This document shows, piece by piece, positions 1 to 14,169 of a stretch of DNA of 48,566 bases. The notes below the pieces were generated by a model. That model had not been told where the DNA came from. It worked only from the letters and a program-made list of their open reading frames with translations, and searched no databases. Position 1 is the stretch's first letter. Each line of letters opens with the position of its first letter. The translations under genes were made by a program, and so were the position numbers. Where the stretch lies: positions 1 through 48,566 of the forward strand of contig JALFMW010000113.1 of the NCBI GenBank assembly GCA_022782605.1. Reading direction: 5' to 3'. Origin of the DNA: Clostridium sp. (GTDB lineage Bacteria > Bacillota > Clostridia > Peptostreptococcales > Peptostreptococcaceae).

Positions 1-239
1 ACGCTTAGAAATAGTTACAAGAAGCTTCTACTGAAATTAAAACTCTTAATAAATAGAAGATGGAAATAGATATGTAGAAAAATAAATAGGATGCTCAAAT
101 TAGAATGTATCAAGCTAAGACAGATCGTGATTATAAATAGAGTACTGCTGAAAATGATAATAAACGAACTGAAATAGAGTTAGCTCAAGTACATGATGGG
201 AATCCTTATAATGATAAAGTAAAACAAATACATACATAA
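1..239 (+). CDS. C-terminal end of probable portal protein (partial)
   Basis: The frame is open from the window edge (first full codon at position 3) to TAA 237-239 when TAG is read as Gln. The visible 78 residues are very rich in Gln, Lys and Glu and look like one long helix or coiled coil, ending in a short Gly-Asn-Pro-containing tail (HDGNPYNDKVKQIHT). Seven TAG codons are used. In crAss-like phages the portal protein precedes the tail-appendage, scaffold and MCP genes and ends in a similar charged coiled coil, so portal is the best guess from position and composition. The catalytic or conserved core is outside the window, so another structural protein is possible. The TAA overlaps the next ATG (TAATG). 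Confidence 0.5.
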
Positions 240-961
240 TGAAAACTCGATTTATTTTAAATAATGACTCAGGTAATTGTTCTCTTTATATAAATGATAC
301 TTCTGACTTTGATTCGGTAAATTCTTTGTCTACATTAAGATTAGATAGTTCAATTACTTTAGATGTAGTAGTAAAATAGTCTAATGGAATTGAATCTATT
401 TATAATACGAAGGTATCAGAAAATAAGGTATAGAATTAGTTGTCTTTAAAATCTGATGGTCATTATTTTGTATATCATATAATAGTTCCAACTGAAAAAT
501 GGTTAGATGAAATTAAATCTAAATACGATATTTCTTATATACTTGAATTTTTCGGGAATTTCTTCTATTATTACAATAATACTAAAAAACAATTTATAAA
601 AGTTACTAAGGATAGTGAAGAAGAAATATCTATAGAAGATTTCTATGACATAAATAATTCTTCATTATTTAAATGTAAAAGTGAAACATTTTCTATATGT
701 AAACTCATGAAGTGTTTTATAAATTATTGTAAACTAGTATTTGAATAGTAGACAAATAAATGTGAACTAAAGAATTCTACACTTATTTATGCAAGAGATT
801 TTGTATGGATGACAATTAATACTATATAGTATTATATAGATTTAAATATGTTATCTGAAGCAGAAAGATTATTAGATGAGATACAAGGATGTAATGGATT
901 TTGTGAAGATAATTCATTTAACATAATTAAATAGGATAGTGGTTGTGGATGTTCTAACTGA
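239..961 (+). CDS. Conserved phage protein of unknown function
   Basis: A 240-aa product read with TAG=Gln. The start ATG overlaps the preceding stop (TAATG), supporting translational coupling. The N-terminal 75 residues look beta-rich, like a small Ig-like or jelly-roll module. The C-terminal half is helical with several Cys residues and ends in a Cys-rich tail (DSGCGCSN). No signal peptide or membrane segment is evident. I do not recognise a named family. Position between the probable portal gene and the fibre genes suggests a virion or assembly role, but this is inference only. Confidence 0.8.
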
Positions 962-962
962 A

Positions 963-1139
963 ATGAAACTAAAGGAAATTCATGATTATGAATAGTTATT
1001 ATATAGAATAGAACATGGATATAAAGATACTTATGAACACATACTAGAAGAAATAATATTTATAAATCACTATTCATAGTTAGATAAAGTAGATCGGGTA
1101 TATCAATATTTAATAAATCATGAGTAGAACATTAATTAA
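963..1139 (+). CDS. Small protein of unknown function
   Basis: A 58-aa protein, acidic and rich in Tyr, His and Ile, predicted largely helical. It starts one base after the previous stop and its end overlaps the next gene by 20 bases, so it sits in a tightly packed operon. Three in-frame TAG codons read as Gln. No domain recognised. The tight coupling and absence of TAA or TGA support it being real. Confidence 0.65.
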
Positions 1140-1881
1140 TATAGGAGAAGGCGAGCAAGAATTTCAATAGGAGGATAAATGTAGTACAGATATTACATCT
1201 GATTCTAAATATCTCCTTAAAGAAAATAATTTAGCTGATATTCCGGATACTAAAAAAGCAAGAGAAAATCTTGACATAGATGCTTCTAATATTCCTTATA
1301 ATTCATATGATACAGTAGAATCAGCTATAACCTAGCTTTATAAAAGAGGGGATTCTAAAGGATCAATTACTATAACTCCATCTATTGCAGAAAAAGGAGA
1401 AACAGTAGAAGAATGTATAATAACATGGAGTCTTCCAGAAAATCCTGGAAGCTAGATATTGGTAGTAGGAAATAACACTATTAATTTAAACCAAAATGAT
1501 AGAAGTTATACTTATTCTAAATAGCTTTCTAAAACAACCGATATTAAATTAATAACTCCTACAAATACATATTCTACTACTTTATCTTTTATAGAAGGAA
1601 TTTACTACGGAGTATGTAAAACTAATCCTACAATATACTAGTTATCTTTAGACTTAAATGATACAAATAAAGGTATATTTGAAGTAGATGCTAAATAGGA
1701 TTAGTATATATACTTATTACTTCCTTCTGATAATGCTGAAATATCAGTAAATGGGATTGTTGGAGGATTTAAAAATATAGATAATACCTATTATATAGAT
1801 AAATATAATTCTAACTATAACCTATATAGAAGTGAAAATTCTACATTAGGTAAAACTAAAGTAGTATGGCAATATACTTAA
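1120..1881 (+). CDS. Probable tail-appendage protein
   Basis: A 253-aa protein with TAG=Gln. The N-terminus is polar with a helical segment (about residues 20-60, DSKYLLKENNLADIPDTKKA). This is a pattern seen near the base of phage fibres, where 'KENNLADIPD.KKAR.NL' links attachment and shaft regions. The remaining ~170 residues are Asn/Ser/Thr/Tyr-rich and beta-predicted. It overlaps the preceding gene by 20 nt and the next by 16 nt. Function is inferred from composition and from its large fibre-like neighbours; no enzymatic motif is visible. Confidence 0.7.
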
Positions 1882-4800
1882 TAGATACTTTAAAATAGAA
1901 AAATAACCAATCTTTTCCAATAGCAGATGTTAATGATTTAAAAGGAGGATTCTATTAGGTAGATACTATAGAAGAAAGAAATATAATACCTTAGTCTAGA
2001 ATAAAAGAAGGTATGTTGTGTTTTGTAAAATAGAGTCCAAACCATTGGTATTAGTATTTAGAGGGGAATTGGACTTTATTTCAAATCACATTGTAGACAA
2101 TTGGCGGTTCTTATATTGAAGTAGATGAGTATCAAGAGATATAGAATTTTAATACTCCAGGAGTGCTAGTCTACGTTAAAAATGAACAATCTTTATACTT
2201 TTGTGATAATACTGGAAAGTGGAGAGTTGTAGGAAGAAGTGGAAGTATTCCTTTATATACTTAGTCTATAATTAATTCTATAGGAAAAGAAAATTTACCT
2301 GAATAGTATATAGTAATTCCTGATGTAGAAGATCTAAGTGGAGAAATTAAAGAACAACAAATTATTGTTTAGAATCCTGGAGGATATTTAGATATTATAT
2401 TTTCTGCTCTTAGAAGTCTTTAGTCAGAAGTTGCTAAATTAAAAAACTCTTTTAATTATGGTATAAATTCAGTAGATGGAACTTAGACTGCTTTAAATAT
2501 GAGGAGTTTTGAAATTCCTGATGAATCTAAAGAACCTTTATGGGCAGTATAGGAATCTTAGCTATCTGAAATACCAGATGGAGAAATAACATTAGGAATA
2601 GGAAGTGGACTAGAACCAGAAACTAATATAGATGTAAGTGTAGACGGATAGCTGACTATTAAAGGATCAGCTCATTATGATTTTAATAACATTTTTGAAG
2701 ATATAGAAGATCCTAAAACATTTACATATATTATATCTAATAAAAAAACTATAGTAATTGAGTTTTCTAATGGAACATCTTCTTTTAATTTAGATATATC
2801 TAAACTAAATATTCCACAGACTTCTTTATATAATATCCTCTTAATAACAAGTAAAACTTAGACTAATAAAGACTCTTCTATTAAAGGAAAAAATTATATA
2901 TATCTTATTATAAAAGATTAGTATAATGACAGAACTATAGCATCAGGTTATTGGAAAAATAATACATTATATAGCGATGTAAAAGAATTAGATAATTCTT
3001 ATTATATAACAGGAGTTAGTTTTATAGATTTAACTCTTACTAAATATAAATCATATTCTAGATACTAGGATTTTACTGAAGAAGTAATTCCTCAAGCTCC
3101 AGATGATTCAACTTATAAATATAAAGCAGCACATTTAACTATTAGAGGATGCACTAAAGCATAGGCAGATTAGATTTCTAATTAGCTATTACCACATGAG
3201 CTCTTTTATGATGATAATACGGATACGTTATATATAAAGAATAAGAAGGGGCAGTTAAAAGTAATTGGTGCAGCATCTAGTGGAGGAAATACAGACACTA
3301 TGACTAAAGAAGAAGTTATTGAAATACTTAAAGAGATGGGAATTGTTAATGATAATTCATTAAAATTAAATCCTGTTTCTGACATTACATTTATTAATGA
3401 AGATACTGGTAAAACTTATAATATAACAATAGATCCTAATGGAAATCTAGTATCTAAATTAGTAGTAGATGGAACCATAAGCGATGAAGTTGCTAGTTTA
3501 AATATGACTATATCTAAAACTCCTGACGATATTAGAGGATTTATTGCTAGATTAAATGGAGCTAGATATACTAAGAATACATAGCTAAACTTAACCCCTT
3601 CTGATAATTATGGTGTAAATAGTGATAGATTAAAAATAGGTTCTATATATGCTCCATTTAAAGAAGATACAATACACGGATGTTCCCATGCATTTATAGA
3701 ATTAGAAAATACTGACCCAAATAATTCTTATAACTTAAATGGTTTCTACCTATATTTTACTCACATGATAGGAACCGAAGTAGAGTTATTAAAACTTCCT
3801 TTAACTGGAGTTATAGAAGCTGGAGGAACTTATCTTATTAGAGGAAAATAGTATAATTCTTTTAATGATTCAAATTGTTTTATTAAAGTATAGGACTATG
3901 ATTAGGAATGGTATGTAAATGGAAATTTAATTGATTTTAGCTTTAATAATAATGAAGGAGTTTCTTTCTTATTAGTATATGGAGATTAGGATATTAACTA
4001 TAATACAATGATGTATGATACAAATAGTAATTCTAATACTTCAACAAAAGCTCCTTTAATTTATCCTGGATATTTTATAGATTCCTTTGTACTAGGTAAA
4101 ATGTCTGCAAATGTAGGAACTACATCGTCAGGTTCTTCTACTTATTATTGGGCTAAAAAGATATATAAGAATTTAAGCAATACTATAGTAAAAAATATGT
4201 TTGAATTAGATCCAGCTAATCAAGCATATTAGGCTTTAAATACTTATGATTCATCTAGAAGTAGATGGGATAAAGCCACTGATATTCAATATCTTAATCT
4301 TAATAAAGAATATATAGAGTTCCCAAAATCAGATGATAGACGAGAAGTAAGTTATTATACTCCAAAAGCGTCTAAGGATCATAAGAATGTAAGTACTGAT
4401 AAGACTAAATTAGATTTAAATAAACCTAATATGGTTACTTGTGCATTTGGTATTAATATGCTTACTACAAGAACCTTTAATTGGATAAGTGCGGGATAGT
4501 TTGATGAATATGTATGGATTAAGGTAGGAAGTGCATGGAAAAGATTTGAGTCTTATAAAAAGATTTCTACTGATATTTCCCAATCAAATACTTATCCAAG
4601 AAGAAGAGAGTTTACGACTAATCTTAATAATATAATTTATGCTAGAATAAATGGAGTTTTTCCAGCAGATGGAACTAATTTTACTTCCCATAAATGTATT
4701 ATTGATATAGTAAGCTAGCCTGTTGCTACGCCTACTACTTATATATATGTTGTAGGTAGAGCAGATAAAAATGGCAATCCTGATATAGAACATACTTCTG

Positions 4801-6290
4801 AAGAAATGACCTTTACTTTATATCCAGAAAGTTATACCCCTAGAGTATACCAAATAACTGATCAACAAGGATTTCATTGGATAGAGTATTAGGCATGGGC
4901 AGCTGCTGCAAAAGTGGTAAATAATAAAATTAATAATGATTTAACTAATAATATAATACCTGTACTTATTAATACTGGAGACATGACTCAAAATGGAACT
5001 CGTATTAATGAATGGTTAGATTATTATAAGGCGGGTTATCCTTTATTTAAACATCTTGAATAGATGAATGTGGTAGGCAATAATGATTTATGCGATACTG
5101 ATATAAATATATTAGGAACAGGAGATGATAAAGGAAAATCTAATGGTTACTTCTTTAGTTTATTCTATTGTTATGAAATAGATCCTGATATAGCACCTAT
5201 ATTTACAGGAGTTGATGGAATAACTAGATATATTCCTTCTGTTTATTATTTTAGAAATAATAGATACTCCTTCTTAATGGTAAATAGTGAAATAACCGCA
5301 GTTAACTGTAGAGACTGGTTTAAAGCAACTACTAATACTTCTATTATAGGATCTGATACTATAAATGGAATAATTAATATATATACTGGATATACTTTAA
5401 ATTCAGAGAAATCGGCTGTAGAATATGTAGAAACTACTACTAATACTTATATATATGAACAGTTATATAAGATATTAACTAAATTAAGTAATACAGAAAT
5501 AACGGCTGTTTGTCATGAAATGCCATTTACTGTTATTACTCATAAATGTCTAGATCCTTCTGCAAAAGTAAAGGCATATACTAGAAGTATGAATGAAAAG
5601 AATTCGTCTTAGATAGGAAGTAAATTAAATCAAATGACTCAATCTGATTATAAGGGAACATATTGGTTTAGTAGATTACTTGAATCATTTAAAGTAAAAT
5701 TATGTATTGGTGGACATAAACATACTTATGCTTGTACTTTCCCTATTAAGGAAAATATAGCAGGAACAACAACTACTACAATGCCTTCATCTTTAAAAGA
5801 TGACACATATGAATTGGCATTAGATAGTACTGGAACATCTTATACAAAGAGGCCATTTGTTAAATGTCCTAATGGATGGATTCCGGCTGATACTACTAAT
5901 TCCATATATCCAGGAGTTTAGGATACTACAAGTGGAGGAGTAGTATACTTTATGTGTCAAGCAACTGGATTTAAACTAAAATCTAATAAAGAACTTCCAT
6001 CTAACAGACAAGTATTTTCTTGTATTATTCCAAAAACTAAAGAAGGAGAAAGTAAGGACTCTCCAAGTAATGATTAGTTAAGACCTATGTTTGCTATTAT
6101 TAATCCAGGAAACAGTGTAGAGTTAATAAGGATTAATAATATAATGGATAATAATTTTAACTTTTTATAGAATAGTTTTGGAACAAAAGATTCTACATTA
6201 GAATATGCTTCACTAACATTAACTAATACAGATGATACTAAGTACTATGGTACTTGGGGTTCTGATGAACAAACATTAATAACATTATAA
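1866..6290 (+). CDS. Large tail protein with metallophosphoesterase-like domain
   Basis: A 1474-aa protein beginning at ATG 1866 inside the end of the upstream gene, with many TAG codons. The first ~400 residues have repeated beta-like modules typical of appendage proteins. Around residues 997-1290 there is a calcineurin-like phosphoesterase signature in order: DxxxxxH (TDQQGFHW), GDMTQNG (about 1037), GNND (about 1073), CHEMPF (about 1215) and GGHKHTY (about 1281). These match the D-x-H / GDxxxxG / GNHD-like / H / GHxH metal-ligand pattern; the GNHD His is replaced by Asn. A C-terminal beta-rich part follows. It probably sits on the virion and could cleave a phosphoester, for example in surface polysaccharide or teichoic-acid-like polymers. 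The substrate is unknown. Confidence 0.8.
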
Positions 6291-9200
6291 TGTAGTTAAA
6301 TACTGGACAAAAAATTATATCAACTGAAGACATCATCGTTGCGAGTGGACCTCACATCGGTGAGTCTTTAGATGATGTATTAAATACTCATGATAATAAG
6401 ATAAATACCATTTCCTCTGGATAGAAATTTTTATATCAAGTAGGAGGAGTTGGAAATGGAACTGGTTCAAATAGTGGAGGAGGATCTCCCAGTAACCCAG
6501 GTAACTGGTCAATCTTTTCACAACTTCATTTTAATGGTAATTCTTATAGATTAAAAGAAAATCCAAGTACAGTAAACCTTCATAATTAGGGAACTGCTAC
6601 TATAGATATTCATATAAATAATGCTAATGGAGATACTTTCAAAGTACACTTAGGAAAGATATCTGATCCGGTTGTAGGAACATGTGATATAAACAATGCT
6701 TATACTATTGAGTTATCAAGAAATTTAACATAGAATGGAACTATAACTGTAGTAGTTAGTGATTCAAATGGATAGATAAATAGTGTATCTATTAACTATA
6801 CAGTAAGTGATTATCAGTTAACAAGTGGATATGATTTGTAGGATGAATCAAGTGGTAATAATGAGTTCACTACTTTTTCTATTGCGTCTCAAGGATATTT
6901 TAATTATAATATAAAATATTCTATAGCAACTAGTGTTAAATCAGTAGAATATGAATTATATAATGACTATAATAATTGGTCATTATCTACTACCCCAGAT
7001 TCTCCAGATTATAATTCTGCTAAAGAAATTAACATCCCTATAGTAAGAAATGCTACTAATGCTGACAACATATAGTCCACATTAGGAAGTAGAATTCACG
7101 GTAAACTTGTATTTAATTTTACTGATGGAACTTCTAAAGAAGAATTAATTGATACTACCTTTATAATTATTCCTTCTGGTATATTCTTAATTACATCAAT
7201 GGATTCTGGTTAGATATATACTACAGAATAGGATATTGAAAGTGATAGTATTTATAAATATAATACTGGACGAATTTACTTTAATATGAGAGTATATGAA
7301 GGTATTATGGGAGCTAATCCAAGAAAATTTAATGCTGTTGCTTATCTTTATAAAAAGAATTCAGGAAACTGGACTTTGTTAAATGGAACCAATGGGGACT
7401 CTTTTGAACCAATTGAAAGAACTAATTATTCTTATTATAATTCATTTGATGAAGATGGAGAATATAAATTACATGTAGTAATATCTGATTCAAATGCTAA
7501 TTCAAATACATTTGATTATTATATATATGTAAAGAAAGCATTAAGTAATGCGTTCTATTATTTCAAAGACGAATCTTATACTGACGGATACTATGGTTCT
7601 CCTTTAAAATAGGAAAACAGTTTAATATATTTTAGAGGAACTGATTTTTATAGAGCAGATTCTTTAAAATCATTAGTTAATAGAGGAGTAATAGAACAAT
7701 CATCTTTAGAGACAGCCAAAACTGCTTCATTATTTTCAAGTGATTCTAGTTCTTCTGATTCTTCTAACTCTAATAGTGACTTACTTATCTCTATAGGATT
7801 ATAGTATTATTCAGTAAATGATAATACTTCTCCATTTATTACTATATAGACAACTAATGGAAATATAGAATTATACTAGGATAAGTTCATATATTTGAAT
7901 TCTAGTAATTAGAAAAGTATATATATTCCTAAATCAAGTACTGGAATATCTGATCCTAAATAGTATCATCTTATTCAAATAGCTAAGAGATTAAGAAGAT
8001 AGACTTCTAATACAGATTATTATTCAGAAGTTGAATTGTTTATTGATGGAATACCAGAAGCTGTATTTAATTAGTTTATAGCAGGATTTGATTATCCTAC
8101 AAGTATTACATTTAATCCCGCTAACTACTATGTTAATTTAGTAGATGTAGCTATGTTAAAATATCAATATGGATATTAGCTATAGGATAGCGAAATATAG
8201 ATGTATTTTAATAAATATGTAGAAGAGGTACTTAATCAATAGGGAGCTAAAGAAGATGATATAAAACTATATACTGATTGTTTTAAGAAAACTTATAGCA
8301 ATGGAGTATGGTCTTATCCTATAATTCAAGAATGTAATATTCCTGACGATAGTGGAAAATATACAAATACTGGAAATTTTGTAAAAGTAACTAGCTCATT
8401 TATAGATAAAATAAAGGAAGATAATCCTAAATTGCCTATTATTATATTTAGCTATGAAGAAAAGAAAAATAGTAGTATTCCTACACTAAAATAGTATCTT
8501 TCTACTAAATATAATTAGGGTACTGACTTTAGTAATAATAAAGCTATTGTCGGTTTAAAATATAGCGTAGGAAATCTTGAATTTAATTCCGGAGATTAGA
8601 TCTATAATAATTATTAGTTTGTAATATTCCCTAACGGTTCTACAACATTAGGATATTTTGGAAAGAACCTTACATTAGAAGTAAGACTTATAACTTAGGA
8701 AAGTGCTTCTCAGATAGCAGTTTTTTCTCCAAATTTTAGTACTAAGGATTTAGTTGAAAAAGATAGTAATAACAATGATGTAGTATATATGAAGGCATCT
8801 GATACATTCTTACCAGAATAGGAATTTACTCTTAAGACAGATGCTTAGGATTCTTCTCATACAAATAATGATGCAGTAGGAGCCTTTGTAAATGAAAATA
8901 CTACTAAATTTAATACTCCATATAATACTGGTAAATTTAAAGATTATATAAAGAATTGTCTTAATGGATTTGCTACTTTAGTATTTATAGATGATATTGA
9001 TGAAGATAATAATAATAATTATTATTTATTAGGAGTCTATAACTTTAATCTAGGTAGAAAATCTTATTTTAATTTAGGATATAAAGATTCTTCTGTATAT
9101 GAAAATAATACCAAATTAAATGATAATGGGTAGTTTAGCTTATTAACTATAGACGATCCTGGAATTGGACAAGGTATAGAAGTAGCTGAAATTTAGGATA

Positions 9201-12200
9201 ACCATCCCTCTCATGATTTTTCACAATGGCAAAGTTCAGTACTTTATAAAAATAGTGGTGAACAAAATGATGAAAATGCAATGTTTGGAGATATTGTTGG
9301 AGATAATACGAAAGATAATTTATAGGAATTAGTACATAGAGTAAGTTTAGCAGGAGGTTATATCTTTAAGACATTAGGAAAGAATTTTAATAATTGGACT
9401 AATGGGCAAAATGAAGGATATACGAAAAATGGGGTTCCAAATTATATGTAGCAATAGGAAAGAGGAGGAACTCAAGGAGATACTTATTCTGATTCAAGTG
9501 TAAAAGTAGATGAAGCAACAGAAAGTAGTTTAACCGCTCTTCTTGGAAGTAATGATGAAAATAATCCAACTACAGCTATGTTGAATTATGCAAGTGTTGT
9601 TGAATATTATACTATATGTATGGCTTTTGGTATGGTCGACTCCGTACAAAAGAATATGAATATAAAATCATTTAATAATGGTAAATAGTTCGTAGCTGCA
9701 TTTTATGATATGGATACTTCCTTTGGTAAAAATAATGAAGGAGGATTTATAAAGTATTATGCATTCTCAGATTATTGGGAACCTATTATTAATAGTAACG
9801 AAGTATTACAAGAAGTTAAAGTATGGTATGATTATGGAGGAGAAAGTACATCAGATGTATATGATTATCCATCTTCCTATCTATTTGCTATAGCTAAATA
9901 TGCTTGTATAGCAGCTTTATCTGGAGGAGATACTACTCCTTATAATATTAATTGTACTACACCTGATGGTAAATCATATACATCCCCAAGAAGTTTATGG
10001 GCATTATGGAGAAGAACAGATGGCCCATTAAGAAATGCACAATATGTATTTGATACATACTGGGGTAATCATCTAAACAGAATTCCCGACTCTATTCTTT
10101 CTTATAATTATAGATATAAGTATTTAACTTATGGATGCCCTTATGGACAGTCATCATAGGATACTTAGAATAATATAAATAGTAATATGTATGATAATAC
10201 CAATGTATCCATGTTTACTGGATCAGGAAAATATAGGGTACTTGATTGGTTAAATTCTAGACTACATATACTTGATGTATATTTTGGGACTTCCCGTGGA
10301 GCAAGAACAGTATATTTTGCAGAAAAAACTGATAGTTCTGTATCTTAGACATATTAGATTCCAGGACTAGACGATGATATTACCAATCCCGATATAATAT
10401 CTAGACAGTCTGCTTTTGGAACATTAAACAGACTTACTTCTACCCCAACTATTAGTTTAAAGGCAAAGGATTATAATATAACTACATTTACCTCTAATAA
10501 CCAGGATAAAGGATTTTATTTATTTGTTAATAGTAATAATACTTATAAAATACAACCTAATGTATTTGGTAGTCAACAAATTAATTTCCTAGGATCTAAA
10601 GAGTGGACTTGGATTTCTGATATAAACTTTTATACTCAATCTAATAGTGAGGCTATTTCTATAACATCAGATTATTTATAGAATATTAAAGCAACAGCGG
10701 GTAATACAGCTGGTATATGGACCATAAAGTGTCCCGCTTTAAAAACTATAGAACTTGATGGATAGGATATTTCCGGAACTATAAATCTTCCAAAGAGCGA
10801 TTCTGAAAATATGCCTAACTTGGAAAATATAGATGTATCTAATACTAAAGTTAGTTTAATAATAGAGAATAGTAGTGTAAAAACAATTAACTATAGTAAT
10901 GTAAATGCTTAGAATCTAACGATTACTAATTGTAGTAATTTAATATCAGTTAATTTAAATAATGCAACATTATCAAGTTCAGCTTCCCTTACTTATACTT
11001 GGGGATCTAATTTGAGAATATCTAATACTAATATTAAATAGTTAAAGGTTACAGCTACTAAGGAAAATTCAGAATTTTATCTAAGTACGGATAACTCTAT
11101 TACAAATATAACTTTAATCGGATTTAAGAAGATAACAATAAATAATTGTCCTAAATTATAGAAAGTAACTATACAAGATTCTGGAACATATAAATGTGAG
11201 GAGCTTTATATAACTAATTGTAATGGAGCAGTTGCTAATCTAGGATTTAATACAACAGATGATGATAATTATAATAGGCTATGTAAGAGTGGATATGCAT
11301 TTAGTCTAAATTCATCTTCTATAACTTCTACTTCATCTGAATCTACTGAATAGGTAGATAATATAGTTAATCTTTCTAAACTGCATAACTTAAAGAAAAT
11401 AAGTTTTAATGGAACTAAAGGATTCTTTAAGGTTATAAATAGTGATAATAATAATGGAGTATCATTAATAGCTAATAGCTTTAGTGGAACTCATATGATG
11501 TATTTAAATGGAGGTTCCTTTATATTATAGCCTCAAGCCCTACAAGGAGCTGGATTATTTACATTAAGACAGGATAAAGATGGTTCTTATACTTCTATGA
11601 ATGCAAATGGAGTATCGGATTTATCCTGCATGTTTATGGTAAATAATAGCTCTATGGGAGTTTCTACATGGTCAATAAACGACGTTAATCATGCAATAAC
11701 TTTAATATCAGATTCCACAACTGATATAAATAGAATGTTTAGAGGACATACTATAGATACATCTTCATTTGATTCAAGTGCTATTGATTTATTAACTCAT
11801 TTTAAGAGTCTGGTTGAAAGTAATAGAGCGGATATAGTATTAAAGAATTGTTCTAATGTAGTTAATGCAGATGGAGTATTAGCAGAAACAGGATATAAAC
11901 TACAAGTTCCTGCTATGTTTCCTGATAATTTTGGTTCAAGTAATGGAGTTTCTATTGTAGCTCCAGTAACTGGAGAATGGATAGCTACTACAACTAATAT
12001 TTTTGAAAATATTAGAGAAAAGTTAATAGCAGTAGGATTTAATGGAACAGGTTCTTATGGAGATCCTATAAATGCTTGGCAAGGAAGAGGAAATGTTACA
12101 TTATTTGCAAATCCATCAGATATATATAGTTATGAGTCATTTAAACTCAAAGATATATTTAGAGGATGTACTAAATTAGAAACAATCCATGTATTAAATA

Positions 12201-14113
12201 TAAAAGATGAATAGACATGCGATTTAACTGATGCATTTGTTGATTGTACTAAACTTAATACAATTAATTGGTTCTTTTATAATTAGGGAAAGGTAACTAA
12301 TGTAGATGGATTATGTAAAAATATAAGTACTTCTTTAAATAATTTTTCTGGTTCATTTAGATTTAAAGTATCTAGTGCAGTAGATATTTATTCTATGTTT
12401 AATTGGGACGCTATATGTAATACTACTAATCCATTTGGAAGTGAAGGAATATCTCATGATACAAGTTGGGAATCACTAATATTTTCTAAAGATGATGGAA
12501 GTAGTAAATATATTACTTAGACTCATTTTACAGAAATATTAAATAAAGTAGTTAGAAGTTCAACTTTAAATGCCTTTACTAATGTATTTAGAGATTGTAA
12601 TATAACTGATGGTTCTTATATAGGAATAGATGATTCTACTTTAGTAAATTCAAGAATAACTGACATATCTCATCTATTTTAGAATTTAACAGGAAGTGGT
12701 AATATTCTATTATAGTCAGATATATTTTAGTCTCACTTAACTGGAATAACTACATTGTATTATACTTTTGCTGGAATAAAGTTTGCAGATAATAGTAAAA
12801 TTCCGTTTAACTTCTTCGGTAAAAGATAGGTAACTAAAGATAAGGTATGGGTACTTCCATCTAGTTAGACTGAAAGAATACAAGCTACTAGAACAGTATA
12901 TACATATAAAAATGTAATGTAGTGTCTATATCATACTTTTGATGGCTGTACTTTCGGAACTGATAATTTAATGTATGAGCCTTCTGATTCTATAGAATCT
13001 AATAATATTATAGATGATAATGGAAATTATTATACTACATATTATAACACTTAGACAAGTATAACAGAAAATACATTAGAAGAGAATCCAGAATATACTG
13101 ATTTTAAAAAATATGATTTTTCTAATTTAAGTGATATAATAGATACTACTGGAGGATATATAAAAACTAATCCTAACTATTAGAATACAGCTGTAACTAA
13201 TAAAATAAATTATTGTATCCCAATAGATTTATTTATGGCAGTTAATTCACCAAATGATAACTTTGGTAATTAGGGGACATTTTACAATACTGGAATAGTA
13301 GGTATTTTACCATAGCACTTATTTAATAGTTGCAAAGGTAAAGTGTTTGATAATTGTTTCTATGCTTGTAATATAATTCCTGCTTATGTTGGTACAGACA
13401 GAAATGGAAGAAAATTATACTAGTTTGTTCCGGATAACTTTACCTCGGTAGCTAATCTAGATAGAGCATTTAATTTTAATATGAGAATTCCCCAATATAA
13501 TATAGATTCTTCTACTAATTCAGAAATAATAAGTACCTCTCCATGGTATATAGTAGCTACTAATAAGGTAAGTAGTTAGATACAATCATTATCTAATGCA
13601 TTTCCTATCGAGGTATCTACTTTATTCTCTACTACATCTGCTAGACATAATTTCTATACAGAAGGGTATAAAGGAAAATATGTTGTATTTGCTTCTATAT
13701 CAGATGATATTGATTCTCATACTGATGAATCTGGTAATGTAATAATAGATAAAGTTTATCCATTAGTTTCCCCTGGTATTCCTAAGAATATTTGGAATAA
13801 TTTTGCTAATTTCTCAAGAATGTATATGCAAAATACTGTTGAAACTATGTATGGAGAAACACTATTAGAATTAAATATTACATCTACATCAGACTTGCCT
13901 ATTAATAATGGCTAGTTTATGTATGTAGGACATAGGGACAATCCAAGTTATTTTAGTGCCGGAATCACCCTTCCAAGATTTAGAAATGCCCAAAATAAGA
14001 ACTTTATTCATGTTGAGTGGAATACTACTTTAAGTACTAGTTAGTTAAAGAGTAGTGAGGATGCAGATATATATAATAACTATGAAAATGGTTATAAGAT
14101 TATAATTTAGTAA
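6290..14113 (+). CDS. Giant adhesin-like tail protein (LamG-, CotH- and LRR-like regions)
   Basis: At 2607 aa it is the largest gene here; ATG 6290 overlaps the preceding TAA and the second codon is TAG. The N-terminal ~60 residues are a likely attachment region followed by Gly/Ser linkers. Beta-rich Ig-like repeats follow. A LamG/concanavalin-like stretch lies around residues 500-650 (ELFIDGIPEAVFN). Around residues 950-1350 a CotH-like pattern occurs, including LGVYNF and FYDMDTSFGKNNEGG. From about residue 1460 to 2200 there are irregular leucine-rich or BspA-like repeats (L.TIELDG, LENIDVSN, ITNCSNL, FRGCTKLETI, FVDCTKLNTI). This suggests a host-surface-binding appendage. The CotH assignment is a pattern match and uncertain. 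A strong terminator follows the stop. Confidence 0.8.
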
Positions 14114-14118
14114 TATAA

Positions 14119-14160
14119 ATTATCTCTATGGGTTAATAACCTATAGAGATAATTTTAATT
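14119..14160 (+). terminator. Rho-independent terminator
   Basis: Perfect 11-bp arms (ATTATCTCTAT 14119-14129 and ATAGAGATAAT 14143-14153) extend inward through a G.T pair and GGTT/AACC to a short loop, followed by a T-rich run. It lies directly after the 2607-aa gene. Confidence 0.85.
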
Positions 14161-14169
14161 TTTAAATAA

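Noticed and set aside
440-748. Short standard-code ORFs (here and at many other places) as separate small genes
   Set aside because: They are pieces of longer frames between TAG codons; with TAG=Gln they merge into single genes.
4584-4793. Minus-strand ORFs (also 6333-6521, 14709-14915, 23338-23538, 26462-26713, 32379-32591, 35725-35913)
   Set aside because: All lie opposite long supported + strand genes, introns or exons and show low-complexity AT-driven composition.
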